Source: Crossaster papposus
Lineage: Eukaryota > Echinodermata > Asteroidea > Velatida > Solasteridae
Assembly: GCA_037893245.1 (NCBI GenBank)
Contig: JBAIAA010000030.1
Location: 558,001-622,000, forward strand
DNA: 64,000 nucleotides
Direction: 5' to 3'
Each line of letters starts with the position of its first letter. The stretch's first letter is position 1. Positions 1 to 10,852 of the stretch are shown in pieces. A program made the translations under genes and the position numbers. Under the pieces are notes generated by a model. That model was not told where the DNA came from. It did no database searches and saw only the letters and a list, made by a program, of their open reading frames with translations.

Positions 1-137
1 TGCAAATTTTGCCATTCCTGGAGGCCCCCCCTCTATCTCCTAACACCCAGCCCCTTCCCGGGGCATGCTTTCCTTCATGCCCTTATTTGTGGGCGGGGAT
101 TGTGTGCACAAACCTATGGCAAAATTGAAACGCGTGT

Positions 138-336
138 GTTAACGTTAACATTTTCAGAAAATCGAAATAAAATACTAACAAAGCATGCCCTGGGTCAAAT
201 TGCTAATTTTGCCATTCCTGGAGGCCCCCCTCTATCTCCTAACACCCAGCCCCTTCCCGGGGCATGCTTTCCTTCATGCCCTTATTTGTGGGCGGGGATT
301 GTGTGCACAAACCTATGGCAAAATTGAAACGCGTGT
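138..336 (+). repeat. Representative satellite monomer
   Basis: One 199-bp monomer, taken from one GTTAACGTTAAC palindrome to the next. The palindrome is 12 bp and equals its own reverse complement, so each monomer offers two closely spaced TTAA tetranucleotides. The monomer also contains SphI-type GCATGC twice, CCCGGG twice, GTGCAC and ACGCGT. Because 199 is one more than a multiple of three, a reading frame that crosses a monomer edge re-enters the same sequence in another frame. Confidence 0.95.
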
Positions 337-378
337 GTTAACGTTAACATTTTCAGAAAATCGAAATAAAATACTAAC

Positions 379-469
379 AAAGCATGCCCCGGGTCAAATT
401 GCTAATTTTGCCATTCCTGGAGGCCCCCCTCTATCTCCTAACACCCAGCCCCTTCCCGGGGCATGCTTT
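379..469. repeat. 15-bp perfect inverted repeat inside the monomer (example copy)
   Basis: AAAGCATGCCCCGGG at 379-393 is the exact reverse complement of CCCGGGGCATGCTTT at 455-469, with a 61-nt spacer. The same pair is visible in most monomers across the window; changes such as CCCAGGG, CCCTGGG or GCATTC break it in some. It could form a hairpin in RNA or a cruciform in DNA. It may also be a relic of the inverted-repeat element from which the satellite arose. Both ideas are inference. Confidence 0.9.
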
Positions 470-3400
470 CCTTCATTCCCTTATTTGTGGGCGGGGATTG
501 TGTGCACAAACCTATTGCGAATTTGAAACGCGTGTGTTAACGTTAAAATGTTCAGAAAATCGAAATAAAATACTAACAAAGCATGCCCCGGGTCAAATTG
601 CTAATTTTGCCATTCCTGGAAGCCCCCCTCTATCTCCTAACACCCAGCCCCTTTCCGGGGCATGCTTTCCTTCATGCCCTTATTTGTGGGCGGGGATTGT
701 GTGCACAAACCTATGGCGAATTTGAAACGCGTGTGTTAACGTTAACATTTTCAGAAAATCGAAATAAAATACTAACAAAGCATGCCCCGGGTCAAATTGC
801 TAATTTTGCCATTCCTGGAGGCCCCCCTCTATCTCCTAACACCCAGCCCCTTCCCGGGGCATGCTTTCCTTCATTCCCTTATTTGTGGGCGGGGATTGTG
901 TGCACCAACCTATGGCGAATTTGAAACGCGTGTGTTAACGTTAAAATGTTCAGAAAATCGAAATAAAATACTAACAAAGCATGCCCCGGGTCAAATTGCT
1001 AATTTTGCCATTCCTGGAAGCCCCCCTCTATCTCCTAACACCCAGCCCCTTCCCGGGGCATGCTTTCCTTCATGCCCTTATTTGTGGGCGGGGATTGTGT
1101 GCACAAACCTATGGCGAATTTGAAACGCGTGTGTTAACGTTAACATTTTCAGAAAATCGAAATAAAATACTAACAAAGCATGCCCCTGGTCAAATTGCTA
1201 ATTTTGCCATTTCTGGAGGCCCCCCTCTATCTCCTAACACCCAGCCCCTTCCCGGGGCATGCTTTCCTTCATGCCCTTATTTGTGGGCGGGGATTGTGTG
1301 CACAAACCTATGGCGAATTTGAAACGCGTGTGTTAACGTTAACATTTTCAGAAAATCGAAATAAAATACTAACAAATCATGCCCAGGGTCAAATTGCTAA
1401 TTTTGCCATTCCTGGAGGCCCCCCTCTATCTCCTAACACCCAACCCCTTCCCGGAGCATGCTTTCCTTCATGCCCTTATTTGTGGGCGGGGATTTTGTGC
1501 ACAAACCTATGGCGAATTTGAAACGCGTGTGTTAACGTTAAAATTTTCAGAAAATCGAAATAAAATACTAACAAAGCATGCCCCGGGTCAAATTGCTAAT
1601 TTTGCCATTCCTGGAGGCCCCCCTCTATCTCCTAACACCCAGCCCCTTCCCGGGGCATGCTTTCCTTCATGCCCTTATTTGTGGGCGGGGATTGTGTGCA
1701 CAAACCTATGGCGAATTTGAAACGCGTGTGTTAACGTTAACATTTTCAGAAAATCGAAATAAAATACTAACAAAGCATGCCCCGGGTCAAATTGCTAAGT
1801 TTGCCATTCCTGGAGGCCCCCCTCTATCTCCTAACACCCAGCCCCTTCCCGGGGCATGCTTTTCTTCATGCCCTTATTTGTGGGCGAGGATTGTGTGCAC
1901 AAACCTATGGCGAATTTGAAACGCGTGTGTTAACGTTAAAATTTTCAGAAAATCGAAATAAAATACTAACAAAGCATGCCCCGGGTCAAATTTTATAATT
2001 TTGCCATTCCTGGAGGCCCCCCCTCTATCTCCTAACACCCAGCCCCTTCCCGGGGCATGCTTTCCTTCATGCCCTTATTTGTGGGCGGGGATTGTGTGCA
2101 CAAACCTATGGCGAATTTGAAACGCGTGTGTTAACGTTAAAATGTTCAGAAAATCGAAATAAAATACTAACAAAGCATGCCCCGGGTCAAATTGCTAATT
2201 TTGCCATTCCTGGAGGCCCCCCTCTATCTCCTAACACCCAGCCCCTTCCCGGGGCATGCTTTCCTTCATGCCCTTATTTGTGGGCGGGGATTGTGTGCAC
2301 AAACCTATGGCGAATTTGAAACGCGTGTGTTAACGTTAACATTTTCAGAAAATCGAAATAAAATACTAACAAAGCATGCCCCGGGTCAAATTGCTAAGTT
2401 TGCCATTCCTGGAGGCCCCCCTCTATCTCCTAACACCCAGCCCCTTCCCGGGGCATGCTTTTCTTCATGCCCTTATTTGTGGGCGAGGATTGTGTGCACA
2501 AACCTATGGCGAATTTGAAACGCGTGTGTTAACGTTAAAATGTTCAGAAAATCGAAATAAAATACTAACAAAGCATGCCCCGGGTCAAATTGCTAATTTT
2601 GCCATTCCTGGAAGCCCCCCTCTATCTCCTAACACCCAGCCCCTTCCCGGGGCATGCTTTCCTTCATGCCCTTATTTGTGGGCGGGGATTGTGTGCACAA
2701 ACCTATGGCGAATTTGAAACGCGTGTGTTAACGTTAACATTTTCAGAAAATCGAAATAAAATACTAACAAAGCATGCCCCTGGTCAAATTGCTAATTTTG
2801 CCATTTCTGGAGGCCCCCCTCTATCTCCTAACACCCAGCCCCTTCCCGGGGCATGCTTTTCTTCATGCCCTTATTTGTGGGCGAGGATTGTGTGCACAAA
2901 CCTATGGCGAATTTGAAACGCGTGTGTTAACGTTAAAATTTCAGAAAATCGAAATAAAATACTAACAAAGCATGCCCCGGGTCAAATTGCAAATTTTGCC
3001 ATTCCTGGAGGCCCCCCCTCTATCTCCTAACACCCAGCCCCTTCCCGGGGCATGCTTTCCTTCATGCCCTTATTTGTGGGCGGGGATTGTGTGCACAAAC
3101 CTATGGCAAAATTGAAACGCGTGTGTTAACGTTAACATTTTCAGAAAATCGAAATAAAATACTAACAAAGCATGCCCTGGGTCAAATTGCTAATTTTGCC
3201 ATTCCTGGAGGCCCCCCTCTATCTCCTAACACCCAGCCCCTTCCCGGGGCATGCTTTCCTTCATGCCCTTATTTGTGGGCGGGGATTGTGTGCACAAACC
3301 TATGGCAAAATTGAAACGCGTGTGTTAACGTTAACATTTTCAGAAAATCGAAATAAAATACTAACAAAGCATGCCCCGGGTCAAATTGCTAATTTTGCCA

Positions 3401-6400
3401 TTCCTGGAGGCCCCCCTCTATCTCCTAACACCCAGCCCCTTCCCGGGGCATGCTTTCCTTCATTCCCTTATTTGTGGGCGGGGATTGTGTGCACAAACCT
3501 ATTGCGAATTTGAAACGCGTGTGTTAACGTTAAAATGTTCAGAAAATCGAAATAAAATACTAACAAAGCATGCCCCGGGTCAAATTGCTAATTTTGCCAT
3601 TCCTGGAAGCCCCCCTCTATCTCCTAACACCCAGCCCCTTCCCGGGGCATGCTTTCCTTCATGCCCTTATTTGTGGGCGGGGATTGTGTGCACAAACCTA
3701 TGGCGAATTTGAAACGCGTGTGTTAACGTTAACATTTTCAGAAAATCGAAATAAAATACTAACAAAGCATGCCCCGGGTCAAATTGCTAATTTTGCCATT
3801 CCTGGAGGCCCCCCTCTATCTCCTAACACCCAGCCCCTTCCCGGGGCATGCTTTCCTTCATTCCCTTATTTGTGGGCGGGGATTGTGTGCACCAACCTAT
3901 GGCGAATTTGAAACGCGTGTGTTAACGTTAAAATGTTCAGAAAATCGAAATAAAATACTAACAAAGCATGCCCCGGGTCAAATTGCTAATTTTGCCATTC
4001 CTGGAAGCCCCCCTCTATCTCCTAACACCCAGCCCCTTCCCGGGGCATGCTTTCCTTCATGCCCTTATTTGTGGGCGGGGATTGTGTGCACAAACCTATG
4101 GCGAATTTGAAACGCGTGTGTTAACGTTAACATTTTCAGAAAATCGAAATAAAATACTAACAAAGCATGCCCCTGGTCAAATTGCTAATTTTGCCATTTC
4201 TGGAGGCCCCCCTCTATCTCCTAACACCCAGCCCCTTCCCGGGGCATGCTTTCCTTCATGCCCTTATTTGTGGGCGGGGATTGTGTGCACAAACCTATGG
4301 CGAATTTGAAACGCGTGTGTTAACGTTAACATTTTCAGAAAATCGAAATAAAATACTAACAAATCATGCCCAGGGTCAAATTGCTAATTTTGCCATTCCT
4401 GGAGGCCCCCCTCTATCTCCTAACACCCAACCCCTTCCCGGAGCATGCTTTCCTTCATGCCCTTATTTGTGGGCGGGGATTTTGTGCACAAACCTATGGC
4501 GAATTTGAAACGCGTGTGTTAACGTTAAAATTTTCAGAAAATCGAAATAAAATACTAACAAAGCATGCCCCGGGTCAAATTGCTAATTTTGCCATTCCTG
4601 GAGGCCCCCCTCTATCTCCTAACACCCAGCCCCTTCCCGGGGCATGCTTTCCTTCATGCCCTTATTTGTGGGCGGGGATTGTGTGCACAAACCTATGGCG
4701 AATTTGAAACGCGTGTGTTAACGTTAACATTTTCAGAAAATCGAAATAAAATACTAACAAAGCATGCCCCGGGTCAAATTGCTAAGTTTGCCATTCCTGG
4801 AGGCCCCCCTCTATCTCCTAACACCCAGCCCCTTCCCGGGGCATGCTTTTCTTCATGCCCTTATTTGTGGGCGAGGATTGTGTGCACAAACCTATGGCGA
4901 ATTTGAAACGCGTGTGTTAACGTTAAAATTTTCAGAAAATCGAAATAAAATACTAACAAAGCATGCCCCGGGTCAAATTTTATAATTTTGCCATTCCTGG
5001 AGGCCCCCCCTCTATCTCCTAACACCCAGCCCCTTCCCGGGGCATGCTTTCCTTCATGCCCTTATTTGTGGGCGGGGATTGTGTGCACAAACCTATGGCA
5101 AAATTGAAACGCGTGTGTTAACGTTAACATTTTCAGAAAATCGAAATAAAATACTAACAAAGCATGCCCCGGGTCAAATTGCTAATTTTGCCATTCCTGG
5201 AGGCCCCCCTCTATCTCCTAACACCCAGCCCCTTCCCGGGGCATGCTTTCCTTCATGCCCTTATTTGTGGGCGGGGATTGTGTGCACAAACCTATGGCGA
5301 AATTGAAACGCGTGTGTTAACGTTAACATTTTCAGAAAATCGAAATAAAATACTAACAAAGCATGCCCCGGGTCAAATTGCTAATTTTGCCATTCCTGGA
5401 GGCCCCCCTCTATCTCCTAACACCCAGCCCCTTCCCGGGGCATGCTTTCCTTCATTCCCTTATTTGTGGGCGGGGATTGTGTGCACAAACCTATGGCGAA
5501 TTTGAAACGCGTGTGTTAACGTTAACATTTTCAGAAAATCGAAATAAAATACTAACAAAGCATGCCCCTGGTCAAATTGCTAATGTTGCCATTTCTGGAG
5601 GCCCCCCTCTATCTCCTAACACCCAGCCCCTTCCCGGGGCATGCTTTCCTTCATGCCCTTATTTGTGGGCGGGGATTGTGTGCACAAACCTATGGCGAAT
5701 TTGAAACGCGTGTGTTAACGTTAACATTTTCAGAAAATCGAAATAAAATACTAACAAATCATGCCCAGGGTCAAATTGCTAATTTTGCCATTCCTGGAGG
5801 CCCCCCTCTATCTCCTAACACCCAGCCCCTTCCCGGAGCATGCTTTTCTTCATGCCCTTATTTGTGGGCGGGGATTTTGTGCACAAACCTATGGCGAATT
5901 TGAAACGCGTGTGTTAACGTTAAAATTTTCAGAAAATCCAAATAAAATACTAACAAAGCATGCCCCGGGTCAAATTGCTAATTTTGCCATTCCTGGAGGC
6001 CCCCCTCTATCTCCTAACACCCAGCCCCTTCCCGGGGCATGCTTTCCTTCATGCCCTTATTTGTGGGCGGGGATTGTGTGCACAAACCTATGGCGAATTT
6101 GAAACGCGTGTGTTAACGTTAAAATTTTCAGAAAATCGAAATAAAATACTAACAAAGCATGCCCCGGGTCAAATTGCTAATTTTGCCATTCCTGGAGGCC
6201 CCCCCTCTATCTCCTAACATCCAGCCCCTTCCCGGGGCATGCTTTCCTTCATGCCCTTATTTGTGGGCGGGGATTGTGTGCACAAACCTATGGCAAAATT
6301 GAAACGCGTGTGTTAACGTTAACATTTTCAGAAAATCGAAATAAAATACTAACAAAGCATGCCCCAGGTCAAATTGCTAATTTTGCCATTCCTGGAGGCC

Positions 6401-7905
6401 CCCCTCTATCTCCTAACACCCAGCCCCTTCCCGGGGCATGCTTTCCTTCATGCCCTTATTTGTGGGCGGGGATTGTGTGCACAAACCTATGGCGAAATTG
6501 AAACGCGTGTGTTAACGTTAACATTTTCAGAAAATCGAAATAAAATACTAACAAAGCATGCCCCGGGTCAAATTGCTAATTTTGCCATTCCTGGAGGCCC
6601 CCCTCTATCTCCTAACACCCAGCCCCTTCCCGGGGCATGCTTTCCTTCATTCCCTTATTTGTGGGCGGGGATTGTGTGCACAAACCTATGGCGAATTTGA
6701 AACGCGTGTGTTAACGTTAAAATGTTCAGAAAATCGAAATAAAATACTAACAAAGCATGCCCCGGGTCAAATTGCTAATTTTGCCATTCCTGGAAGCCCC
6801 CCTCTATCTCCTAACACCCAGCCCCTTCCCGGGGCATGCTTTCCTTCATGCCCTTATTTGTGGGCGGGGATTGTGTGCACAAACCTATGGCGAATTTGAA
6901 ACGCGTGTGTTAACGTTACAATTTTCAGAAAAGCGCAAATAAAATACTAACAAAGCATGCCCCGGGTCAAATTGCTAATTTTGCCATTCCTGGAGGCCCC
7001 CCTCTATCTCCTAACACCCAGCCCCTTCCCGGGGCATGCTTTCCTTCATGCCCTTATTTGTGGGCGGGGATTGTGTGCACAAACCTAGGGCGAATTTGAA
7101 ACGCGCGTGTTAACGTTAACATTTTCAGAAGATCGAAATAAAATACTAACAAAGCATGCCCCGGGTCAAATTGCTAATTTTGCCATTCCTGGAGGCCCCC
7201 CTCTATCTCCTAACACCCAGCCCCTTCCCGAGGCATGCTTTCCTTCATGCCCTTATTTGTGGGCGGGGATTGTGTGCACAAACCTATGGCGAATTTGAAA
7301 CGCTTGTGTTAACGTTACAATTTTCAGAAAATCGAAATAAAATACTAACAAAGCATGCCCCGGGTCAAATTGCTAATTTTGCCATTCCTGGAGGCCCCCC
7401 TCTATCTCCTAACACCCAGCCCCTTCCCGGGGCATGCTTTCCTTCATGCCCTTATTTGTGGGCGGGGATTGTGTGCACAAACCTATGGCGAATTTGAAAC
7501 GCGTGTGTTAACGTTAACATTTTCAGAAAATCGAAATAAAATACTAACAAAGCATGCCCCTGGTCAAATTGCTAATTTTGCCATTCCTGGAGGCCCCCCT
7601 CTATCTCCTAACACCCAGCCCCTTCCCGGGGCATGCTTTCCTTCATGCCCTTATTTGTGGGCGGGGATTGTGTGCACAAACCTATGGCGAATTTGAAACG
7701 CGTGTGTTAACGTTAACATTTTCAGAAAATCGAAATAAAATACTAACAAAGCATGCCCAGGGTCAAATTGCTAATTTTGCCATTCCTGGAGGCCCCCCTC
7801 TATCTCCTAACACCCAGCCCCTTCCCGGAGCATGCTTTCCTTCATGCCCTTATTTGTGGGCGGGGATTGTGTGCACAAACCTATGGCGAATTTGAAACGC
7901 GTGTG

Positions 7906-7909
7906 TTAA
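7906..7909. other. Target-site duplication TTAA, left copy
   Basis: The satellite reads GCGTGTG then TTAA up to 7909, and the element begins at 7910. The matching TTAA lies at 12177-12180 and is followed by CGTTAACATTTT, the normal continuation of the monomer. The target is the first TTAA of the GTTAACGTTAAC palindrome. Confidence 0.93.
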
Positions 7910-7927
7910 AGGTTCAGAGAAATCAAA
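7910..7927 (+). repeat. Left terminal inverted repeat of the element
   Basis: AGGTTCAGAGAAATCAAA. The reverse complement of the right end differs only at the fifth base (T here, G there). Together with the target site, the terminus reads TTAAAGGT. Confidence 0.93.
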
Positions 7928-8088
7928 CATACTTTAGGCCTAATTAAATCGATGTATGTCTAAATATAACTTTACCATAAACCGTTTTTACCAAATATCC
8001 ATTGTATTAAAAATTCACGTCATTTTAGTGCTCTTTTATGTGCCCTCCACTTTTGACTCTGAAAATTTGCGAAATGATGATGTAATGT

Positions 8089-8098
8089 GTCACGTGAC
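8089..8098. promoter_or_regulatory. Palindromic E-box GTCACGTGAC upstream of the THAP gene
   Basis: A perfect 10-bp palindrome with core CACGTG, the class bound by bHLH-zip factors such as USF, Myc or Max. It lies about 150 bp upstream of the proposed THAP start codon and next to the ACGTCA motif. No clear TATA box is visible nearby. Function is inferred from motif and position only. Confidence 0.45.
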
Positions 8099-8103
8099 TC
8101 AAT

Positions 8104-8119
8104 ACGTCAGGTCCAGAAC
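8104..8119 (+). promoter_or_regulatory. Left subterminal motif ACGTCAGGTCCAGAAC
   Basis: This 16-base motif lies 194 bp inside the left end of the element and about 130 bp upstream of the THAP gene start. Its inverted partner (14 of 16 bases) lies 193 bp inside the right end. It includes a CRE half-site (ACGTCA). It may be a transposase or THAP-protein binding site, or a promoter element shared by the two genes; the role is inference. Confidence 0.6.
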
Positions 8120-8247
8120 GGCCGGCTGGGCGCGCGCGTGGGTCGCATGCTAATCTATAGCGCTGGGGTATGGTACCGGGTACGTACTGCAGACACAACA
8201 ACGAAAAAACGAAACAACTAAATCAAGAGTGTCCTAAATATTCCGTA

Positions 8248-8582
8248 ATGCCGGAACGTTGTATTGTTGCTGGTTGCAGCAATACAACAAAAGCAGGATT
8301 TAGCCTTCATAGGTTTCCTCAAAACGAGAAAATCCGAAAGATATGGACAGCAAAAGTGAAGCTGACGAGAGGAAATTGGCCTGGGCCATCTGCTACGAGC
8401 GTCGTTTGTAGCGCCCATTTCATTGACGAGGATTTTGAGGTTGGCCTGCACTCCCAGTTCGGGATGACAAAACTGAAGAAGTTGAAGGCAGATGTCTTTC
8501 CAACGAAAATAAAAGTGCCACTGTCAGCGAAAGAGACACCAAGGAGACGGAGCAGAGTTTCAGAAAAACTGGAAAAGAAACG
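8248..8582 (+). CDS. THAP zinc-finger protein, exon 1
   Basis: This exon encodes a complete N-terminal THAP domain, a C2CH zinc finger that binds DNA. The zinc ligands are C5 and C10 (MPERCIVAGC) and the C..H of VVCSAHF. Other hallmarks are HRFP, the tryptophan of RKIW, a central proline (NWPGPS), and ADVFPTK in the place of the AVPTIF box. A basic Arg/Lys-rich stretch follows (TPRRRSRVSEKLEKKR). I chose the ATG at 8248 rather than 8170 because THAP domains start at the extreme N-terminus. The exon ends at a consensus donor, ACG then GTAAGT, at 8583, leaving two bases of a codon. THAP domains occur in animal transcription factors and in P-element- and Kolobok-type transposon proteins. Here it most likely recognises element ends or promoters, which is inference. 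Confidence 0.85.
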
Positions 8583-8874
8583 GTAAGTTTGAACCGTTTT
8601 TTGTTTACGTGTCCGGAAACTAGGCACAACTTAATTGCGTACAAATGCCCATTTTCCGGACACGTGTACGGCCGAGTAGTTGTGGCAGAGCCGGATTGGG
8701 TTCGATTCAACTTCGGTTTACATCTTGTGATTATACTAATAACCTGATATTGATGGTATTTTTTACGAGCACAATTAATTAATTTTGTTTGTACTGTACA
8801 CTCATTCGTCTTCACTTAAGCATGTTCATTACTAGCGAAGACTTAGTTGACATGTGTTTTGTTTTTATACACAG

Positions 8875-9439
8875 ATGCTGAAGAAACTATTGCTAGTACT
8901 AGGGTCAACAAACGAACCCTTTGCCGATGTGTTCATGGATGCAGAGGCTAGTGACCAGCCTGGACCCAGTTTGGAAATGGACTGTAGTATGCAGCAAGAA
9001 CTAGTTCTAGTATGTATAAACGATTCATCGTATAAACAATAATTAAAACAAATATTATCGGGTTTTGTTTGAGGGGGGGGGGGGGGGGGGGGGGCGGATG
9101 CAGGTGAATGTTTTATTTGGGCTGTATGAAATCTTTTTAAAGTAGAGTTACTCGGTCATAACTCAGTCATAAACAGCGACAATCTTCGCCCATTTTTCAA
9201 ACATACAATTTACTTTTTGTAAAACAGTAATATTAGAAAAAACATGTACTATGATTTTTGCATTTGTCTATTAAACAGGCTATGCCGATGACTTGATGGG
9301 AGAGGTGACAAAGCGTGCATCGAAGTCGAAGAAGATGACAAAAAGAAAGACTGCACCTCCAAGCCTGGTCGCCAAATACAACTACCCATCAAAACAAGAG
9401 CTAATTGCTGCCCATCGCAGTAGATTTAATTTAAAATAG
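8875..9439 (+). CDS. Probable 3' exons of the THAP gene
   Basis: Two open stretches follow exon 1. The first, 8875-9013, comes after acceptor TATACACAG and encodes an acidic segment containing STNEPFADVFMDAEASDQPG. The second, 9279-9439, comes after acceptor TTAAACAG and encodes a Lys/Arg-rich segment (TKRASKSKKMTKRK) then YPSKQELIAAHRSRFNLK and a TAG stop. The donor GTATAA at 9014 joins these two in frame; a better-looking donor GTATGT at 9010 would not. The junction from exon 1 does not keep frame with the acidic segment, so there is either a missed small exon, an alternative splice site or a frameshift. The total would be about 210 residues, far too short for a transposase. I do not recognise the tail. 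Confidence 0.5.
9073..9094 (+). repeat. Poly-G tract (22 G)
   Basis: Uninterrupted run of 22 G in the putative second intron of the THAP gene. It is likely to be length-variable and a weak point for sequencing and assembly. Confidence 0.95.
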
Positions 9440-9761
9440 ATTAACAGAACTACAAATATTTGGGAAAAAAAGAAGCGATTTTCATTGTATTGGGAGGCTC
9501 AATGAAAAGATGTAAATTAAGCGAGAGAAACATATTTGTAACCTGCTCCCACAAAAACAGACATAAGTGTTTTTTTGTTATTTCCATTTAGTAGTACACA
9601 TCGTCAGCTTTCATTTGGTACTAAAACCACCTTTATACCATACATACTTCCAATTTTATTTCGATGTATTTGGGAGATAAATTACCACTTTTAGGACAGT
9701 TTGTCTCGATACATGCATGATTTTTGTACAACCTAACTGAGGGTTAAGTATACATGTACAT

Positions 9762-9767
9762 ATTAAA
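9762..9767 (+). terminator. Possible polyadenylation signal ATTAAA of the THAP gene
   Basis: ATTAAA about 320 nt after the TAG at 9439, in AT-rich sequence. It is one candidate among several A-rich hexamers, and no closer canonical AATAAA is visible on the plus strand. Confidence 0.25.
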
Positions 9768-10170
9768 GAAACGAAAAACTAAAATTGATGCCTGCCAGAT
9801 TTTTCACCCCATCTCAAGTTTAATGAGCTTCATCTCGAAATAGCCTGTCACATTTACTGGCTAAGGATGCAGGCAAAAAAATGAAATTTTCGATAGAAAT
9901 TAGAATTATACCATACAAAATTTCAAGTTTATTGCATACTTTAGTTTTATTATTTAAACAGCTCGATGCATTTGTACATGTATAAATGGCTAACATTAAA
10001 TCAATAACGACTGCAAACCACATTTCTAAAGCTAATTTTCATTACAAAAAGTGCAATTTTGTTTTACTTTGGCGTACCTATTTTAAGACTGCATGTACAT
10101 TTAATCGAAAGCAGAACATTGTACATCTGAAAGTTTTTATAAATAAATCACATTATGCTTACTTTCCAAC

Positions 10171-10176
10171 TTTATT
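10171..10176 (-). terminator. Polyadenylation signal AATAAA of the ballast-domain gene
   Basis: TTTATT on the plus strand, reading AATAAA on the minus strand 27 nt after the stop codon at 10203. This is a good position for a very short 3' untranslated region. Confidence 0.5.
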
Positions 10177-10202
10177 TTAAGACTGGCATAAACAAATCAG
10201 TT

Positions 10203-10349
10203 TTATATTTCTTGAAAACCCTTATATGTACCAGAAAGAGATGGAAATTTCTCTCGAATTTTCAAAACGACACACGAGGGTAGGGGAACACGGACGTTTA
10301 TCCCCAGCACCACCTTGCCATCTGGCGATAAGCTGTGTGCCTATATTTC
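10203..10349 (-). CDS. Exon 3 of the ballast-domain gene (C-terminal)
   Basis: Begins after acceptor TTCTCATAG (AG at 10351-10350) and gives KYRHTAYRQMARWCWG before a TAA in frame. The next frame continues with INVRVPLPSC and a basic/aromatic end with KGFQEI and a stop at 10205-10203. The break sits at TGGGGATAAA; one more G would keep the frame open to the natural end. The last segment matches the family's closing LPSC..IR..FP..G.Y.GF pattern. Confidence 0.75.
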
Positions 10350-10565
10350 CTATGAGAAAAGAAAAATGTGGAGAAAAATGTACAGTAGTTATTTATAAAC
10401 TGTCGGCCTAATGGTACATCTACAGAAATAAAAGGGAGGGGGGAAACTGAAGATGCATCACCGTAGTGACATTGTCCCCATAAAAACTACCTGAACAAAA
10501 AAATGGATTGAAACTAATAATTACCAACTTGTTTTTTTCTGCAGAGGGTGCATCAAACAAACCTT

Positions 10566-10799
10566 GCACCCCCCTCCCCGCACCCCCCTCCCCGCACCCC
10601 CCTCCCCGCACCCCCCTCCCCGCACCCCCCTCCCCGCACCCCCCTCCCCGCACCCCCTCCCCGCACCCCCTCCCCGCACCCCCCCTCCCCGCACCCCCCC
10701 TCCCCGCACCCCCCCTCCCCGCACCCCCCCTCCCCGCACCCCCCCTCCCCGCACCCCCCCGCACCCCCCCTCCCCGCACCCCCCCTCCCCGCACCCCGC
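10566..10799. repeat. C-rich minisatellite (units of 13-15 bp) in intron 2 of the ballast-domain gene
   Basis: About 16 tandem copies of a unit like GCACCCCCCTCCCC, with the C run varying by one or two bases. The minus strand, which is the sense strand of the host gene, has regularly spaced runs of G and could fold into G-quadruplexes in the transcript. Open frames rich in Pro/His/Thr or Gly/Arg/Cys across it are composition artefacts. Confidence 0.92.
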
Positions 10800-10852
10800 A
10801 TGTACTATTATCCCCTTTTCCCCATAAAGAACAAAAAATACAATGTACGCAC

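Larger units (their letters stand above)
1..5097. repeat. Higher-order duplication, 15-monomer period (2,987 bp)
   Basis: Positions 1 to about 2110 recur at 2988 to about 5097 almost base for base, including private variants such as AAATTTTATAATTT near 1989 and 4976. The only difference I noticed is CTTTCCGG near 652 against CTTCCCGG. The copies diverge after about 2110/5097, where GGCGAATTTG faces GGCAAAATTG. Copy 1 starts at or before the window edge, so the true duplicated block may be longer. Confidence 0.9.
1..7909. repeat. 199-bp satellite array, left segment (about 40 monomers)
   Basis: Head-to-tail tandem array of a 199-bp monomer, cut by the window start. Consecutive copies recur at exactly 199 bp (for example the GTTAACGTTAAC palindrome at 138 and 337) and differ by a few substitutions or by one base in a C tract. 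Each monomer holds the landmarks GTTAACGTTAAC, a TTTTCAG stretch, AATAAAATACTAAC, GCATGCCCCGGG, a pyrimidine stretch with a six-C run, CCCGGGGCATGC, GTGGGCGGGGATTGTGTGCAC and ACGCGTGTG. I see no gene in it. The segment ends at a TTAA (7906-7909) where the mobile element is inserted. The satellite family is not one I recognise. Confidence 0.98.
9440..10202. other. AT-rich spacer between the two convergent genes
   Basis: No convincing coding potential on either strand; the short open frames here lack recognisable motifs. It contains a repeated TTTTAAGACTG (near 10080 and 10173) and the polyadenylation candidates of both genes. It is probably made up of the two 3' untranslated regions. Any original transposase gene would have to be elsewhere or deleted. 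Confidence 0.6.

Noticed and set aside
185..7947. Dozens of overlapping 113-residue open frames in the left array, starting MPRVKLLILPF
   Set aside because: They recur every 199 bp, overlap each other by 143 bases in different frames, and tolerate indels and stops. Both ends depend only on the monomer sequence. They are by-products of the satellite, not genes.
8218..8815. Minus-strand open frames opposite the THAP exon
   Set aside because: They are antisense shadows of the THAP coding sequence, with no recognisable domain and no splice logic.
9820..10411. Short open frames in and next to the spacer between the two genes
   Set aside because: 61-67 residues, AT-driven composition, no motif. 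The one near 10226-10411 is antisense to exon 3 of the ballast gene.
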